A DNA stretch of 64,000 nucleotides, taken from NCBI GenBank assembly GCA_013141415.1, contig JABFQY010000001.1, forward strand, positions 124,001 through 188,000, read 5' to 3'. Shown here in pieces: positions 25,629 through 34,922 of the stretch (positions are counted from its first letter, which is position 1; the number at the start of each line of letters is the position of its first letter). The DNA is from Kiritimatiellaceae bacterium. GTDB lineage: Bacteria > Verrucomicrobiota > Kiritimatiellia > Kiritimatiellales > Tichowtungiaceae. Both the position numbers and the translations under genes were made by a program. A model generated the notes under the pieces. The model worked only from the letters and a program-made list of their open reading frames with translations. It ran no database searches and was not told the origin of the DNA.

Positions 25629-26534
25629 ATGAAAACACTGAAAGACGTCGGAGAACATAACGCCATTGCCGCGCTGACTGCAAACCTGAAAGCCGTCGGC
25701 GACGACTGCGCCGTTCTGCCGCTCGACGCGAACTATGACCTTGTCCTCACCTCCGACCCGCTCATCAGCGGTGTACACTTCACGCCCGGCACCGATCCTG
25801 AACAGATCGGCTGGAAAGCCGCCGCTCGCGTCCTGAGCGACTTTGCCGCGATGGGCGCCGACCCGCAGTACCTGCTCATCAACCTCGTCGCGCCGCCGGA
25901 ACAGGATTTCCAAACCTTGGAAAAAATTTACGCCGGCGTTTCCAAGGTTCGGAAACTGTTCGACGTTGATCTCGTCGGCGGCGACCTCGCGCAAGGGCCG
26001 GTACTCGAACTGCACGTCTTCGGCGTCGGGCGCGTCGCTAAAGGTAAAGCACTGCTCCGTTCCGGCGCGCGCCCCGGCGATGTCATCTACGTCACCGGCC
26101 CGCTCGGCGGCTCATTCGAGAGCGGCAAACACCTGACCTTTATGCCGCGTATCAAAGAAGCCAAATGGTTGCGGCAGTCCGGCTTCGTTCGCTGCATGAT
26201 GGATATCAGTGACGGCCTCGCCACCGATCTGCGCCATATTCTCAAGGCGTCAAAAGTCGGCGCGGCGCTGGATGGCGCGGCGATTCCGAAAATAAAAACG
26301 GTGGAACAGGCGCTGTTCGACGGCGAGGATTTTGAACTGCTCTTCACCGTTCGCGCTGAAGATGCCGACGATTTTGATTTCCAATGCTTGGAGAATTTAG
26401 ATCAGCAGTTTCCCGCGTCACTCGCTTGCGCGAGCAAGCGGCTGGCAAGGATTGGAACCATCACCGACCAGCCGGAAATCCTGACGCTCGACGGCATCGT
26501 TCTGGAGCGCAAGGCGTTTGAGCATTTTAGGTGA
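25629..26534 (+). CDS. thiL: Thiamine-monophosphate kinase ThiL
   Basis: Phosphorylates thiamine monophosphate to the active diphosphate. 301 residues; metal/ATP-binding GDDCAV, TSDPLISGVHF, AAARVLSDFAAMGA and MMDISDGLATDL are typical. Unusual segments FQTLEK (about residue 94) and FQCLENLDQQ (about 251) coincide with copies of the TTCCAA-N3-TTGGAA dyad. No other thiamine gene is nearby. Confidence 0.93.
   Translation: MKTLKDVGEHNAIAALTANLKAVGDDCAVLPLDANYDLVLTSDPLISGVHFTPGTDPEQIGWKAAARVLSDFAAMGADPQYLLINLVAPPEQDFQTLEKIYAGVSKVRKLFDVDLVGGDLAQGPVLELHVFGVGRVAKGKALLRSGARPGDVIYVTGPLGGSFESGKHLTFMPRIKEAKWLRQSGFVRCMMDISDGLATDLRHILKASKVGAALDGAAIPKIKTVEQALFDGEDFELLFTVRAEDADDFDFQCLENLDQQFPASLACASKRLARIGTITDQPEILTLDGIVLERKAFEHFR
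25908..25922. repeat. Short dyad TTCCAA-ACC-TTGGAA inside thiL
   Basis: Exact copy, read as FQTLE. A one-mismatch copy follows at 25940-25954 (TTCCAA-GGT-TCGGAA). Confidence 0.85.
25940..25954. repeat. Near-match dyad inside thiL
   Basis: TTCCAA-GGT-TCGGAA, 11 of 12 fixed bases, 17 bases after the exact copy. Confidence 0.5.
26379..26393. repeat. Near-match dyad inside thiL, third site
   Basis: TTCCAA-TGC-TTGGAG, 11 of 12 fixed bases, read as FQCLE exactly as in tilS. Confidence 0.55.
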
Positions 26535-26543
26535 ACGCGGTGG

Positions 26544-26957
26544 TTAGTTTTTCTTTTTATTCAGCTTCTTACAGTTGAAGTATATTGATCGGGCGCTCAG
26601 TGATGTCGCTACGCCTACAAAGACCAGTAACTCAGCTTCTCCTCTCTCATAATCAGGAGAGGCCATTACCCAGAGGCAACTGATTGATGAGAACAATGCA
26701 AGCCAGTAGATCAGTTGGTAAATGCCAAGTGTATTGGTGAAAAACCGTAACAACGCTATGCAAAAACCCATGACGTAATAAAGTAGAACTGCGCTGATTA
26801 AAAAAAATGCTCCCATAAAAACGATTTCTTTTAGCTCAACGGCGTTAAGAAACATCACAACTACCCACGCAAGAAGTATCGATGCATATGTGGCTTTACG
26901 AGCGACGCTACGCTCATGAAAGAAACTGCTCGTTATGGTCTTAATTGATTTAATCAT
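26544..26957 (-). CDS. Hypothetical membrane protein
   Basis: 137 residues from the ATG at 26957. Four hydrophobic stretches (YASILLAWVVVMFL, IVFMGAFFLISAVLLYYVMGF, YQLIYWLALFSSISCLWV and VFVGVATSL) and a Lys-rich C-terminus indicate an integral membrane protein. No recognisable motif, and no ribosome site is evident. AT-richer than the neighbours and lying between thiL and the tRNA gene, it may be acquired DNA. Confidence 0.5.
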   Translation of the reverse strand: MIKSIKTITSSFFHERSVARKATYASILLAWVVVMFLNAVELKEIVFMGAFFLISAVLLYYVMGFCIALLRFFTNTLGIYQLIYWLALFSSISCLWVMASPDYERGEAELLVFVGVATSLSARSIYFNCKKLNKKKN

Positions 26958-27126
26958 TGTGAAACTAATATTTAATGGGTGTCTGACGCATTTTCTTTGG
27001 AACAAGGCTAAGCATAGGGGTCGGTTTGTGGTGTTGGCAACATCTCTATTGCCAGATGTTGATTATGGCGACGTGCTATGCGGCATGACGCATATTCGAA
27101 ATACCGAAGAGATGAGGAGCAAAAGG
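26958..27126. other. Intergenic, no gene seen
   Basis: Part of the 518-base stretch 26958-27475 without a protein gene. The stretch holds the tRNA at 27127-27202 and a palindromic repeat at 27272-27328; I see nothing else with support. Confidence 0.5.
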
Positions 27127-27202
27127 TGGTGGAGCGAAAGGGGATCGAACCCTCGACCTCCACGTTGCGAACGTGGCGCTCTACCAATTGAGCTACCGCC
27201 CC
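27127..27202 (-). tRNA. tRNA-Ala, anticodon CGC, CCA encoded
   Basis: On the minus strand the cloverleaf folds fully: acceptor GGGGCGG with TCGCTCC, D-arm GCTC/GAGC, anticodon stem CCACG/CGTGG with loop TTCGCAA, T-arm GAGGG-TTCGATC-CCCTT, discriminator A and a genomic CCA at 27127-27129. The G3-U70 wobble pair, the identity signal for alanyl-tRNA synthetase, is present. The CGC anticodon reads GCG alanine codons, frequent in these genes. Confidence 0.95.
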
Positions 27203-27271
27203 GAAAAGAAGGCCGGAATATATCCGCGCCGCCCGTTCGCCGACAAGCGTTTAATCCTTGAAATGCTTCCG

Positions 27272-27328
27272 CCGGGTGAGGGCACCCGGCCTACAGTCCA
27301 GTTTGTAGGCCCGCTGCCCTCAGCGGGC
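27272..27328. repeat. Palindromic REP-like repeat after the tRNA
   Basis: Core GGCCTACA and TGTAGGCC are perfect inverted arms; outer GAGGGC/GCCCTC also pair. Each half forms its own hairpin (CGGGTGAGGGCACCCG and CCCGCTGCCCTCAGCGGG). Confidence 0.7.
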
Positions 27329-27475
27329 GTCTCACTCTCCATGTGAAAAAATCTCCTGAATATTTAGGTTGATCTTCGGGCGGGCGATGTCCATCCTCCG
27401 CGCTCCCTCAAATTTTGAGGCCCCGGTGTTTACTTGCAGGAATGAAGATCGGTTATTTGGGTTCCTGCAATAAAC

Positions 27476-29212
27476 ATGGGTGGTTCAATGAAGTTTACCG
27501 AATTGGGACTTAGTCCCGAAATTCTCGAAGGCATTTCACGCCTTGGGTTCGAAACCCCGACGCCGGTTCAGGCCGCCGTCATTCCTGCGATCCTTAAAAA
27601 CGGTCGCGATCTCGTCGCTCTGGCACAAACCGGTACCGGCAAAACCGCCGCGTTCGGCCTGCCGGTTCTGCAGATGCTCGACACCGACATCAAAACACCG
27701 CAGACGTTGATTCTCTGTCCGACCCGCGAGCTCTGTATGCAGATTGCCCGCGACCTTGAAAATTTTGCCGCCTGTGTGCGCGGTGTGAGAGTGCTGGCCG
27801 TTTACGGCGGAGCCGACATTAAGCCACAGTTAGCGGCGATGGTTCGCGGCGTTGATATCGTCGTTGCCACGCCGGGCCGCATGGTTGATTTGCTGCGCCG
27901 CAAGCGCGCCGACTTTTCCAAGATCAAGCGCGTGGTGCTCGACGAAGCCGACGAAATGCTGAACATGGGTTTTGAAGAAGACCTCGAAGCGATTCTTTCT
28001 GAAGTGCCGGACGGTGCGCAGACGCTGCTGTTTTCGGCGACGATGCCGCGGCAGGTGGCGTCGATTGCCAAGAAGTACATGAAGGATCCGGAAGAGATCA
28101 CGGTCGGCACGCGCAACGCCGGTGCCGAAAACGTCAGCCACGAATATCTGGTGGTTCACGCCAAAGACCGCTACCGCGCGCTCAAGCGCCTCGCCGATTT
28201 TTATCCGGACATGTACGGGATTGTTTTCTGCCGCACGCGTCAGGAGACGCAGGATATCGCCGATCACCTCGGCAAAGACGGTTATAAATCTGAATCGTTG
28301 CACGGCGATCTGACACAGCAACAGCGTGACCGCGTAATGAAACGGTTCCGCGCCCGCGAACTGCAAATGCTGGTCGCCACCGACGTCGCCGCGCGCGGTC
28401 TCGATGTGACCGATCTGACGCACGTCATCAATTACAGCCTGCCCGACGATCTCGGCAGTTACACGCACCGCAGCGGCCGTACCGGCCGCGCCGGCAAAAC
28501 CGGCGTTTCGATTGCGCTGATCAATATGCGCGAGCACAACAAGGTCAAGTTCATCGAAAAACAGCTGGGCCGCAGATTTGTACAGCGTTCCGTGCCGACC
28601 GGCGCGGATATCTGTCAGGCCCGCTTGCTCGGCTTGATGGAACGGCTGAGCCAGATGAATCCGGAGCCGGGACTGATTGACGAAATTCTACCGTCGCTCT
28701 GTGCGAGCCTCGAAGGCGTTTCGCGCGAAGAACTTTTGCGCCGTTTCGCTTCGATGGAATTGCAGCGCATGCTCGACTACTACAGCAAAGAGCCGGACAT
28801 TAACGCCGAGCCGTTGCACGAAGGCAGCCATGCCGCGCGCAAAAAACAGACCGCCGCAGGCGGACTGGTTGAGCTGTGCATGAATATCGGCAAAGCCAAC
28901 CGGCTGGCACCCAAGCAGCTGATGAATCTGGTGAATGTCGCCGACCGTGCCAGCAGTGTGGAAATCGGCCGGATCAATATCACGCATCTGCAATCATTTT
29001 TTGAAGTTCCGCGCGATGCCGCGCAGGCCGTGATCGACAGCTTCGCCAAGAGCCTGGTTGATTTTGAAGGCCGCCGCGTCAGCGTGACGCTGGCCGGTGC
29101 CGGCAATCCCGCGAAGCGCGACGAAAAACGCGCCGCCAATCCGCATCGTCCGAACCATCCGAAGAGCAACCACGCCAAAGGCGGAAAAAAGCCCGGCCAT
29201 TGGCAGAAATAG
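27476..29212 (+). CDS. DEAD-box ATP-dependent RNA helicase DeaD/CsdA type
   Basis: 578 residues: Q motif FETPTPVQAAV, motif I AQTGTGKT, PTRELC, DEADEML, SAT and HRSGRTGRAG, followed after about 370 by the C-terminal region and a DbpA/CsdA RNA-binding domain (VELCMNIGKANRLAPKQLM...ARINITHLQSF-like VEIGRINITHLQSFF) and a basic tail. Such helicases remodel structured RNA in ribosome assembly and cold response. An ATG at 27488 is an alternative start. Confidence 0.94.
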   Translation: MGGSMKFTELGLSPEILEGISRLGFETPTPVQAAVIPAILKNGRDLVALAQTGTGKTAAFGLPVLQMLDTDIKTPQTLILCPTRELCMQIARDLENFAACVRGVRVLAVYGGADIKPQLAAMVRGVDIVVATPGRMVDLLRRKRADFSKIKRVVLDEADEMLNMGFEEDLEAILSEVPDGAQTLLFSATMPRQVASIAKKYMKDPEEITVGTRNAGAENVSHEYLVVHAKDRYRALKRLADFYPDMYGIVFCRTRQETQDIADHLGKDGYKSESLHGDLTQQQRDRVMKRFRARELQMLVATDVAARGLDVTDLTHVINYSLPDDLGSYTHRSGRTGRAGKTGVSIALINMREHNKVKFIEKQLGRRFVQRSVPTGADICQARLLGLMERLSQMNPEPGLIDEILPSLCASLEGVSREELLRRFASMELQRMLDYYSKEPDINAEPLHEGSHAARKKQTAAGGLVELCMNIGKANRLAPKQLMNLVNVADRASSVEIGRINITHLQSFFEVPRDAAQAVIDSFAKSLVDFEGRRVSVTLAGAGNPAKRDEKRAANPHRPNHPKSNHAKGGKKPGHWQK

Positions 29213-29237
29213 TTTCCGGCTATCGGAACCTATTTTT
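29212..29237. terminator. Weak convergent terminator
   Basis: GTTTCCG-N5-CGGAACC stem (one G-T pair) followed by TATTTTTCC, between the helicase stop and the AsmA-like gene. Confidence 0.4.
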
Positions 29238-31710
29238 CCTTGGAGCGGCCGAGCAGGTTGGGAACTTCTGTGGGCAGGTTGACGAAGCGCCATTCCGGCT
29301 TTTCGATCGGCCCTTCGAGTTTGAATTCCAGCAACCGGAAGAATGGCGCGGTTCCTTCCCGCAATGCACCGATGGCTAAGCGCTGGAGTTGGTTGCCTTC
29401 TTTTTCTCCACCGCTTGTCTGTCGTAGCGGTTCGGCGGCGACAGTGAAGTTGAGACCTTTTTCCGGCGAATAATTTCCGCGTCCACGGGCGCTGAAGAGC
29501 GTTCCGCCAAGCTGTGCGTTGTCGCTCCAAATGGCTTTGTCGTGCAGTTCGTAGTCGGCGGAAAAGGCGGTGAGGGAGAAGAGCTTGAAGCCGGAGAACG
29601 TGGACTGAATCAGCCGTGAGAATCCGCCCAGAAACGGTACGTCGGCCAGATGTCCGTCTTTAATTTCGACCCGGCCGTTACCTCGCGCGGATTGCCAGAA
29701 TCCGGTTTTTGCATCTGCGGTGAGGTTGAGTGTGGCGGAAAGCCGGCCGTGTGTGCGGCCATAGTCGCCGGCGGAGAGTTGTTCCAGCATCTGGCCCAAA
29801 TCGATCTGATTAACTTTGGCGTTGATGCGGTAGGGCGCGGAGCCGTCCGTAAGAAGAATATCAAATTCGGCGGAGCCTTCGGCAAATCCGTCGTAGAACT
29901 GAATGGCCGAATTGGTGAAGAGAAGCTGCGTTCCGCGCGCCTCAATATCGGTATTGAAAAGAGATGCCCGCAGTTTGCTCATACTCACATCTTCGGCGTG
30001 AAATGTTCCTTTGAAGGCGTGGTTGGTCCATCCGAGGTAGTCAATCTGTCCTCGCCCGGCGGTGTAGACCGGCCCGGTAAAGCGGAACTGTTCGAGGACG
30101 GTGTGTTCTTCCGGTGCCAGCGCGCGGGCAACATCCGCCGGAGAGAAGCTGTTGGTGGCATTGAAAAAAGCGATGCCCCGATTGAAGTCCACCTGTACGC
30201 TGCCGTCGAATTGTTCCTTAGCGCGGACGGCATGAACCGGCGTCAGGTCGAGCATCTGGTTGGAGTACACCATGAACGCTTCGAGGTGTTCAATCGGCAC
30301 GCCGCCGCAGGTGAAGCGGTTGCCGGAGAGCGTTCCGGCGATGGCAACCGATTCGTCGGTTCCGGATTGCGAAATGGTCAGATCGGCTTTCGGCCATTCG
30401 GTCGGAAAATTGAACCGGAGGAGGAAGTCCCGGAGGTCTTCGTCGTAACCGCCGGCAATATTGGGATCGCATTGGGTCTGTGCATGGGCTGTCCATGCCT
30501 TGGAGTCCAGATCGAGAATGAGGCTGGCGGAAAGAGAGCCGCCATTGACGCGGGCCTGTAGATTGCTCACCTCAACCCGGCTACCGTCGCGGGTGAGGTT
30601 GAAGGCGAGCGGGTCGAGTGTGATGTCGTGGCGCTTAAGGTGAGCCTGCTGCACCTGCACCGCAACTTTTTCAGCCAGCAGGGTGTACGGGGCCGGACCG
30701 GCTGACGCGGTGAAGTCGAATCGTCCGTAGGGTTTGACTCCGGTCTGCGCGACGGCGGACTGCGCCTCGTCGGGCAGCAGATTAAACAGATCGGCGGCGG
30801 AAAGGGTGTTTTCGACGGATACCTGCGCGTTGCTGGTATTGAGATTAATTGCGCCGTGCAGAGCGAGATGCTCAATATCCGACCGGTTCAGCCGCAGTGC
30901 GGCGAGCGTCCAGACGGAATCGCGGTAGCTGAGTTCGCCGTTGAGCCGTTTGTAAACGCGGTCGCGCCAGGTGACTCCTTTGGCGGACAGAGCGGCATCC
31001 AGAAACGATTCTTCAGGCCGGATATCGTTGAAATTAAAATTCAGACTGAGCTGCGGCGGCTGTTCACATTTCAGCCGGCTCAGTGCGTCCGCCGCTTTAG
31101 CGGCACGGCGGCGGAAATCGGTGCCTTGCTGCGTTTCCAAGCCGGAGAAAATAGCGGTGCCCTGCGCGAAAATGTTGATGCCGCCCCAGTCCAGTTCGGC
31201 CTTTTCGACGCGAATCTGCCCGGGCGCGGCGGTCAGCGATGCTCTCAGCCGGCCGACGATCCGGAACGGGTGATTTTCAGGAAGTACGCTTTCCCACGGA
31301 CTGCCCAGAGAGACGCCAAGATCTTTGACATAAACTCTGACATGCCAGCCGCCTTGTCCGGGGTTTTTCCAGTCGACCGGCCAGGGCAGAAGATAAAGTT
31401 TTTTTGCGCTCAGGAGCGGTTGCAGGTCATCCGGTGACGTGCTGTAGAGCCGGACGTTTTTCAGTACCCAGCCGCGGTGCGGCGAGAGCCGGATGGACTC
31501 AACCTGTAACGGAATGCCCTCCGCCTGAACCTTTGTGATGATGCGGTGCGTCAGGCCGGGCGGCAGGCCGACAACCAGCAGCGCAAAAAGCGTCAGCAAA
31601 AGAGAAAGGCCGAGCGCAAATCCCGTCAGACGGAAAATATGCAGCCGGAGTTTTGCCGGGCGGGCTGCGCGCGGTTCAGGGCTGTTTGATTTCTTCAGCG
31701 TGTTTTTCAA
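29230..31710 (-). CDS. AsmA-like outer-membrane assembly/lipid transport protein
   Basis: 826 residues. One N-terminal transmembrane helix (about 28-48) and a long periplasmic part rich in beta-strands, ending with the AsmA C-terminal pattern (GRVEIKDGHLADVPFLGGFSRLI...FELRN-like YELHDKAIWSDNAQL). AsmA/TamB/YhdP proteins move lipid or assist outer-membrane proteins. It starts at a TTG overlapping the preceding DUF4340 gene by 35 bases, so it is translationally coupled and is the last gene of the gldAFG-DUF4340-asmA operon. Confidence 0.78.
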   Translation of the reverse strand: MKNTLKKSNSPEPRAARPAKLRLHIFRLTGFALGLSLLLTLFALLVVGLPPGLTHRIITKVQAEGIPLQVESIRLSPHRGWVLKNVRLYSTSPDDLQPLLSAKKLYLLPWPVDWKNPGQGGWHVRVYVKDLGVSLGSPWESVLPENHPFRIVGRLRASLTAAPGQIRVEKAELDWGGINIFAQGTAIFSGLETQQGTDFRRRAAKAADALSRLKCEQPPQLSLNFNFNDIRPEESFLDAALSAKGVTWRDRVYKRLNGELSYRDSVWTLAALRLNRSDIEHLALHGAINLNTSNAQVSVENTLSAADLFNLLPDEAQSAVAQTGVKPYGRFDFTASAGPAPYTLLAEKVAVQVQQAHLKRHDITLDPLAFNLTRDGSRVEVSNLQARVNGGSLSASLILDLDSKAWTAHAQTQCDPNIAGGYDEDLRDFLLRFNFPTEWPKADLTISQSGTDESVAIAGTLSGNRFTCGGVPIEHLEAFMVYSNQMLDLTPVHAVRAKEQFDGSVQVDFNRGIAFFNATNSFSPADVARALAPEEHTVLEQFRFTGPVYTAGRGQIDYLGWTNHAFKGTFHAEDVSMSKLRASLFNTDIEARGTQLLFTNSAIQFYDGFAEGSAEFDILLTDGSAPYRINAKVNQIDLGQMLEQLSAGDYGRTHGRLSATLNLTADAKTGFWQSARGNGRVEIKDGHLADVPFLGGFSRLIQSTFSGFKLFSLTAFSADYELHDKAIWSDNAQLGGTLFSARGRGNYSPEKGLNFTVAAEPLRQTSGGEKEGNQLQRLAIGALREGTAPFFRLLEFKLEGPIEKPEWRFVNLPTEVPNLLGRSKEK

Positions 31711-33460
31711 TGGGCACCGTCAGTTCACGGGTGAGAGTTTGCGCAGTTTCTTCTGAAACCACAAAGACAATGTTCTGGCCCTGGATCATGGCAAAGCGTC
31801 CGTCTCCGGTTTTTGCGCCGACCAGAACAATCCGTCCGATGACATTGGTATCGCTGAGCGCAACCGTCAGCGAAGTTTGCGGTACGTCCAGTCCGTATGG
31901 CTGGAGAGAAGACGGGTTGAAATCAACATAACGTTCGGCGCGCAGATCGTTGAGCGCCCACATGATATCGGTCAGCGCTTTGGGGCTGACCTGGCGATCC
32001 GGCTGACCGGCTGCAAAAACCCCGGTATCGGTTTTCTGAACGGATCGTTCAGTTCCGCCGGTTTGCATGGTGATTTTTTGAATCAGTGTCGGGCTGACCT
32101 CAAGCACAGTGCGGCTGCGGTAAAAGAGCGGATCGGCGAAGCTGTCCCGGATGATGCTGTCGGCGGTGGTATAAATCGCCGGCTCATCGTTGTATTGAAC
32201 CATTCGGAGTCCGTTCGTACCGGATGCGCTGATATGCAACGTATTGGTTTTGTTATCGGACGTCAGTGCGACGGTCCACGGGGCGGTCTTCATTTGCGCG
32301 GTCTGTGCGGCGGAAGGTTCGTCCACAAACGTTTCAACGGTGGCTTCGGCGAGCGCCTTCAGCAGCAGGGTGGTCTGCTCCGGATCGGCATCCCAGCGTA
32401 CGGGACGGACGACCTGCCACAGGGTATTGGTGCGGACGAGATCAACCTGCTGCTCATTGCGGGCGAGTTGTATGGCGGTGACACGGTCCGCCTGCAGACC
32501 AAGCACGCTGCGGCTGCGCAGCAGGTCGTCGTCGATTTCCAATTCTCCGGCCCATGCGGCCGGCATGGTGAAAACGGAGTCGCTTTCGACCCGCTTGGCG
32601 TAGAGTGTTTCCGGTTTTTCGGGAACCGGTTTTCCGACGAGCAGGGTCTGTGTGCGTTCATCCTGCATGAAAACCGTCAGAGCAAAGGCCGGTTTTTCGA
32701 GGCCGTAAGCCGTCAGGTCGGCTTTTTTATCGGTGACAAAATCCGTGATGCGTCCGGAAAATATTTTTTCAATCAGCGTATGCACAGCCTGTTTGTCGGC
32801 CCGGCCTGCATGCGGCTGTTGAAGGACCCAGCCGTTATTTTCCGGCTGGCGAAGCTGAAGGAATCCGCCGGTACGGCGCAGGTCAAGACCGCGCACGGCG
32901 GACGGTTCGCCGGAGAAAATCGTACGGTCGCGAATCCACGAAGGATCCTGCGGAACGAGGTTCAGCAGGGTTTGCGGCGCGGCGATAATGTCGCCGCCGC
33001 CTTCGGGCATGACATAGAGTGATTTGCCGACCGGCGCATCGCGGCCGATCAGCCAGGTGAATGTGCCGCGATTGTTTTTGAACGTGATGCGTGCCCGCGG
33101 AGCATCGAAGCCGTAGGCGGACGGCGCGAGGTTCCGTTCGCGGAGCGTTTCCGCCGTGATGAGTTCGCCGCGCTCAACGCGAACCAGACCGGCGATCATT
33201 TTTTCAACCAGACCGGAATCAAGCGGTGCGTCCGCCGGTTTGGTGAGCCGCCAGATCCCGGCGGTCTTGGTGCATTCAATTTGAACGCCGTCGCGTTCCA
33301 GCAGGATCCGCTCAATACTTTCCGGATAAACGGCAAACACAGTTTTTGTGCGCCGCATCTGCTGGTGCGAGTTTTCGCTGCCGCGTTCAAAGAGCAGAAT
33401 GAATCCGCCGAGCAGGAGCACGCCGATTAGAAGCATCCAGTTGGACATTCTGTGTTTCAT
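31676..33460 (-). CDS. DUF4340 domain membrane protein
   Basis: 594 residues. One N-terminal transmembrane helix (WMLLIGVLLLGGFILLF) and a long outside-facing region with several repeats of the DUF4340 type (IWRLTKPADAPLD, YGFDAPRARITFKN...YGLEKPAFALTVF...YGLDVPQTSLTVAL). DUF4340 proteins are usually found beside GldG-type transporters, as here (4 bases after gldG). Function not established; probably a partner of the GldFG complex. Confidence 0.85.
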   Translation of the reverse strand: MKHRMSNWMLLIGVLLLGGFILLFERGSENSHQQMRRTKTVFAVYPESIERILLERDGVQIECTKTAGIWRLTKPADAPLDSGLVEKMIAGLVRVERGELITAETLRERNLAPSAYGFDAPRARITFKNNRGTFTWLIGRDAPVGKSLYVMPEGGGDIIAAPQTLLNLVPQDPSWIRDRTIFSGEPSAVRGLDLRRTGGFLQLRQPENNGWVLQQPHAGRADKQAVHTLIEKIFSGRITDFVTDKKADLTAYGLEKPAFALTVFMQDERTQTLLVGKPVPEKPETLYAKRVESDSVFTMPAAWAGELEIDDDLLRSRSVLGLQADRVTAIQLARNEQQVDLVRTNTLWQVVRPVRWDADPEQTTLLLKALAEATVETFVDEPSAAQTAQMKTAPWTVALTSDNKTNTLHISASGTNGLRMVQYNDEPAIYTTADSIIRDSFADPLFYRSRTVLEVSPTLIQKITMQTGGTERSVQKTDTGVFAAGQPDRQVSPKALTDIMWALNDLRAERYVDFNPSSLQPYGLDVPQTSLTVALSDTNVIGRIVLVGAKTGDGRFAMIQGQNIVFVVSEETAQTLTRELTVPIEKHAEEIKQP

Positions 33461-33464
33461 GGAA

Positions 33465-34904
33465 TTATTTTCTTCTCCGGAACCAGAGTGCGGTGCCCAC
33501 CAGCGCGGCCAGTGCCGGAATGATGCCGATGGTGCTCCAGAAAAGGGTGCGGACTTTTTCGCGGGATAGCTTCAGGCGCGTATCATCCACATCCTTGGGA
33601 GTGATAGCCATCAGCTGTTCGCGGTCGAGCAGCCAGTTGAGTGAGCTCATGAAAAGGCTGGTATCGCCGCCGGTCAGGCCGCTGTTGGAAACAAAGCCGG
33701 AATCGCCGAAAACGACCAGCCGTGACGGACGGATTTTCATATCCAGCACACCGGCGGTATCGCCTTTTTCGACTGCGACGGCCAGAGAAACCGGGCCGGG
33801 CATGTCGCCGGTACCGGCATCGTATTTTGCCGGAACCTGGTCAGGCTGTGCTTCCGCCCAGCTGTTTTTTGAAGAGAGCGCCAGCGGCGTCACTTTCGGG
33901 CGGTCGGCCGAGGCGTTTTTGAGCAGAGCGTAGTCCGGCTGAACAGAGCGCGGCAGATGGAAAATAGCGGCGGTGGTGCCGAGTTTAGCGGTGATGGGAT
34001 GGCGGTTGTAGGCGGAGACGAAAACTTCGCGGCCGGTCAGCGTGCGATCCGGATCGATAACGACATCGTTGCGCAGCAGCACACCCCATTCGCGGAGCAG
34101 CTTTTCAAGCCCCGAGGTTTGTCCGGTATCCGCCAGCACCATCAAACGCCCGCTGCGGTGGAGCCAGACGGAAATCAGATCGGCTTCTGCGCCCGACATA
34201 CTTTGCGAAGCACCGGCGATCAGCAAAGCCGAGCAGTCGGCGGGAATTTGTTTTTCGGTGCTCAGCAACAGCGGTTTAACTGAAATATTGTCGCGCTCAA
34301 TCAGCTGGGCAGCGCCGGAAAATCCGGTGCGGCGGTCGAAGTCGGTGATGTCGCGCTCGCCGTGGCCGGTCAGAACGTAAACCACCGGAATCGTTTTTTG
34401 AACGACGCCCTGAATGGCGGACGAGAAGGCCAGCTCGCCTTTAAATGAGGTGATCCGGTCAATCCCGCTGGACTTGTCGATATTGGCGATTTCGTCGGCG
34501 CGGACATATTTGCTGCGGCCATCGCAGTCGAAGACCACCACGTTGGGTTCTTTTACCTGATACTTCACCGCCAGCTCCTCTGTCTGGGAGATGTCGCGGT
34601 CGGGATCCACCCATTGGATGTTCAGGCGGCTGCTGCGGAACTGGTATTCGCGGAGCAGGTTGTGGATGTCTTCGTAGAGCACATTGCCGGGCTGAAAGAA
34701 AACGGTTACTTCGACCGGTTTATCGAGACTTTCCAGCAGGCCGATTGTTTTGGATGAGAGTTTATAAAGTTGCGTCCGGCTCCAGTCCTCGCGGTAGTAG
34801 TGGCGGAAGGAAAGATAATTGACCATCAGCGTGACGACCAGCGCCAGCAGTAAAGCGGCGCCGGTGTTGAGCGTGATCCATAAACGGTGTCTGCGGTTTT
34901 TCAT
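33465..34904 (-). CDS. GldG-like ABC transport auxiliary protein
   Basis: 479 residues from the ATG at 34904 (an ATG at 34919 adds five). N-terminal transmembrane helix, then a large periplasmic domain (RTQLYKLSSKTIGLLESLDKPVEVTVFFQP...VYVLTGHGERDI...) and a C-terminal helix (TLFWSTIGIIPALAALVGTALWF). This is the GldG/ABC_transp_aux family; in Bacteroidota GldF-GldG act in gliding, but in other phyla the role is unknown. The gene sits between the ABC permease and DUF4340 genes. Confidence 0.85.
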   Translation of the reverse strand: MKNRRHRLWITLNTGAALLLALVVTLMVNYLSFRHYYREDWSRTQLYKLSSKTIGLLESLDKPVEVTVFFQPGNVLYEDIHNLLREYQFRSSRLNIQWVDPDRDISQTEELAVKYQVKEPNVVVFDCDGRSKYVRADEIANIDKSSGIDRITSFKGELAFSSAIQGVVQKTIPVVYVLTGHGERDITDFDRRTGFSGAAQLIERDNISVKPLLLSTEKQIPADCSALLIAGASQSMSGAEADLISVWLHRSGRLMVLADTGQTSGLEKLLREWGVLLRNDVVIDPDRTLTGREVFVSAYNRHPITAKLGTTAAIFHLPRSVQPDYALLKNASADRPKVTPLALSSKNSWAEAQPDQVPAKYDAGTGDMPGPVSLAVAVEKGDTAGVLDMKIRPSRLVVFGDSGFVSNSGLTGGDTSLFMSSLNWLLDREQLMAITPKDVDDTRLKLSREKVRTLFWSTIGIIPALAALVGTALWFRRRK

Positions 34905-34922
34905 GATCAAACATTCCATGCT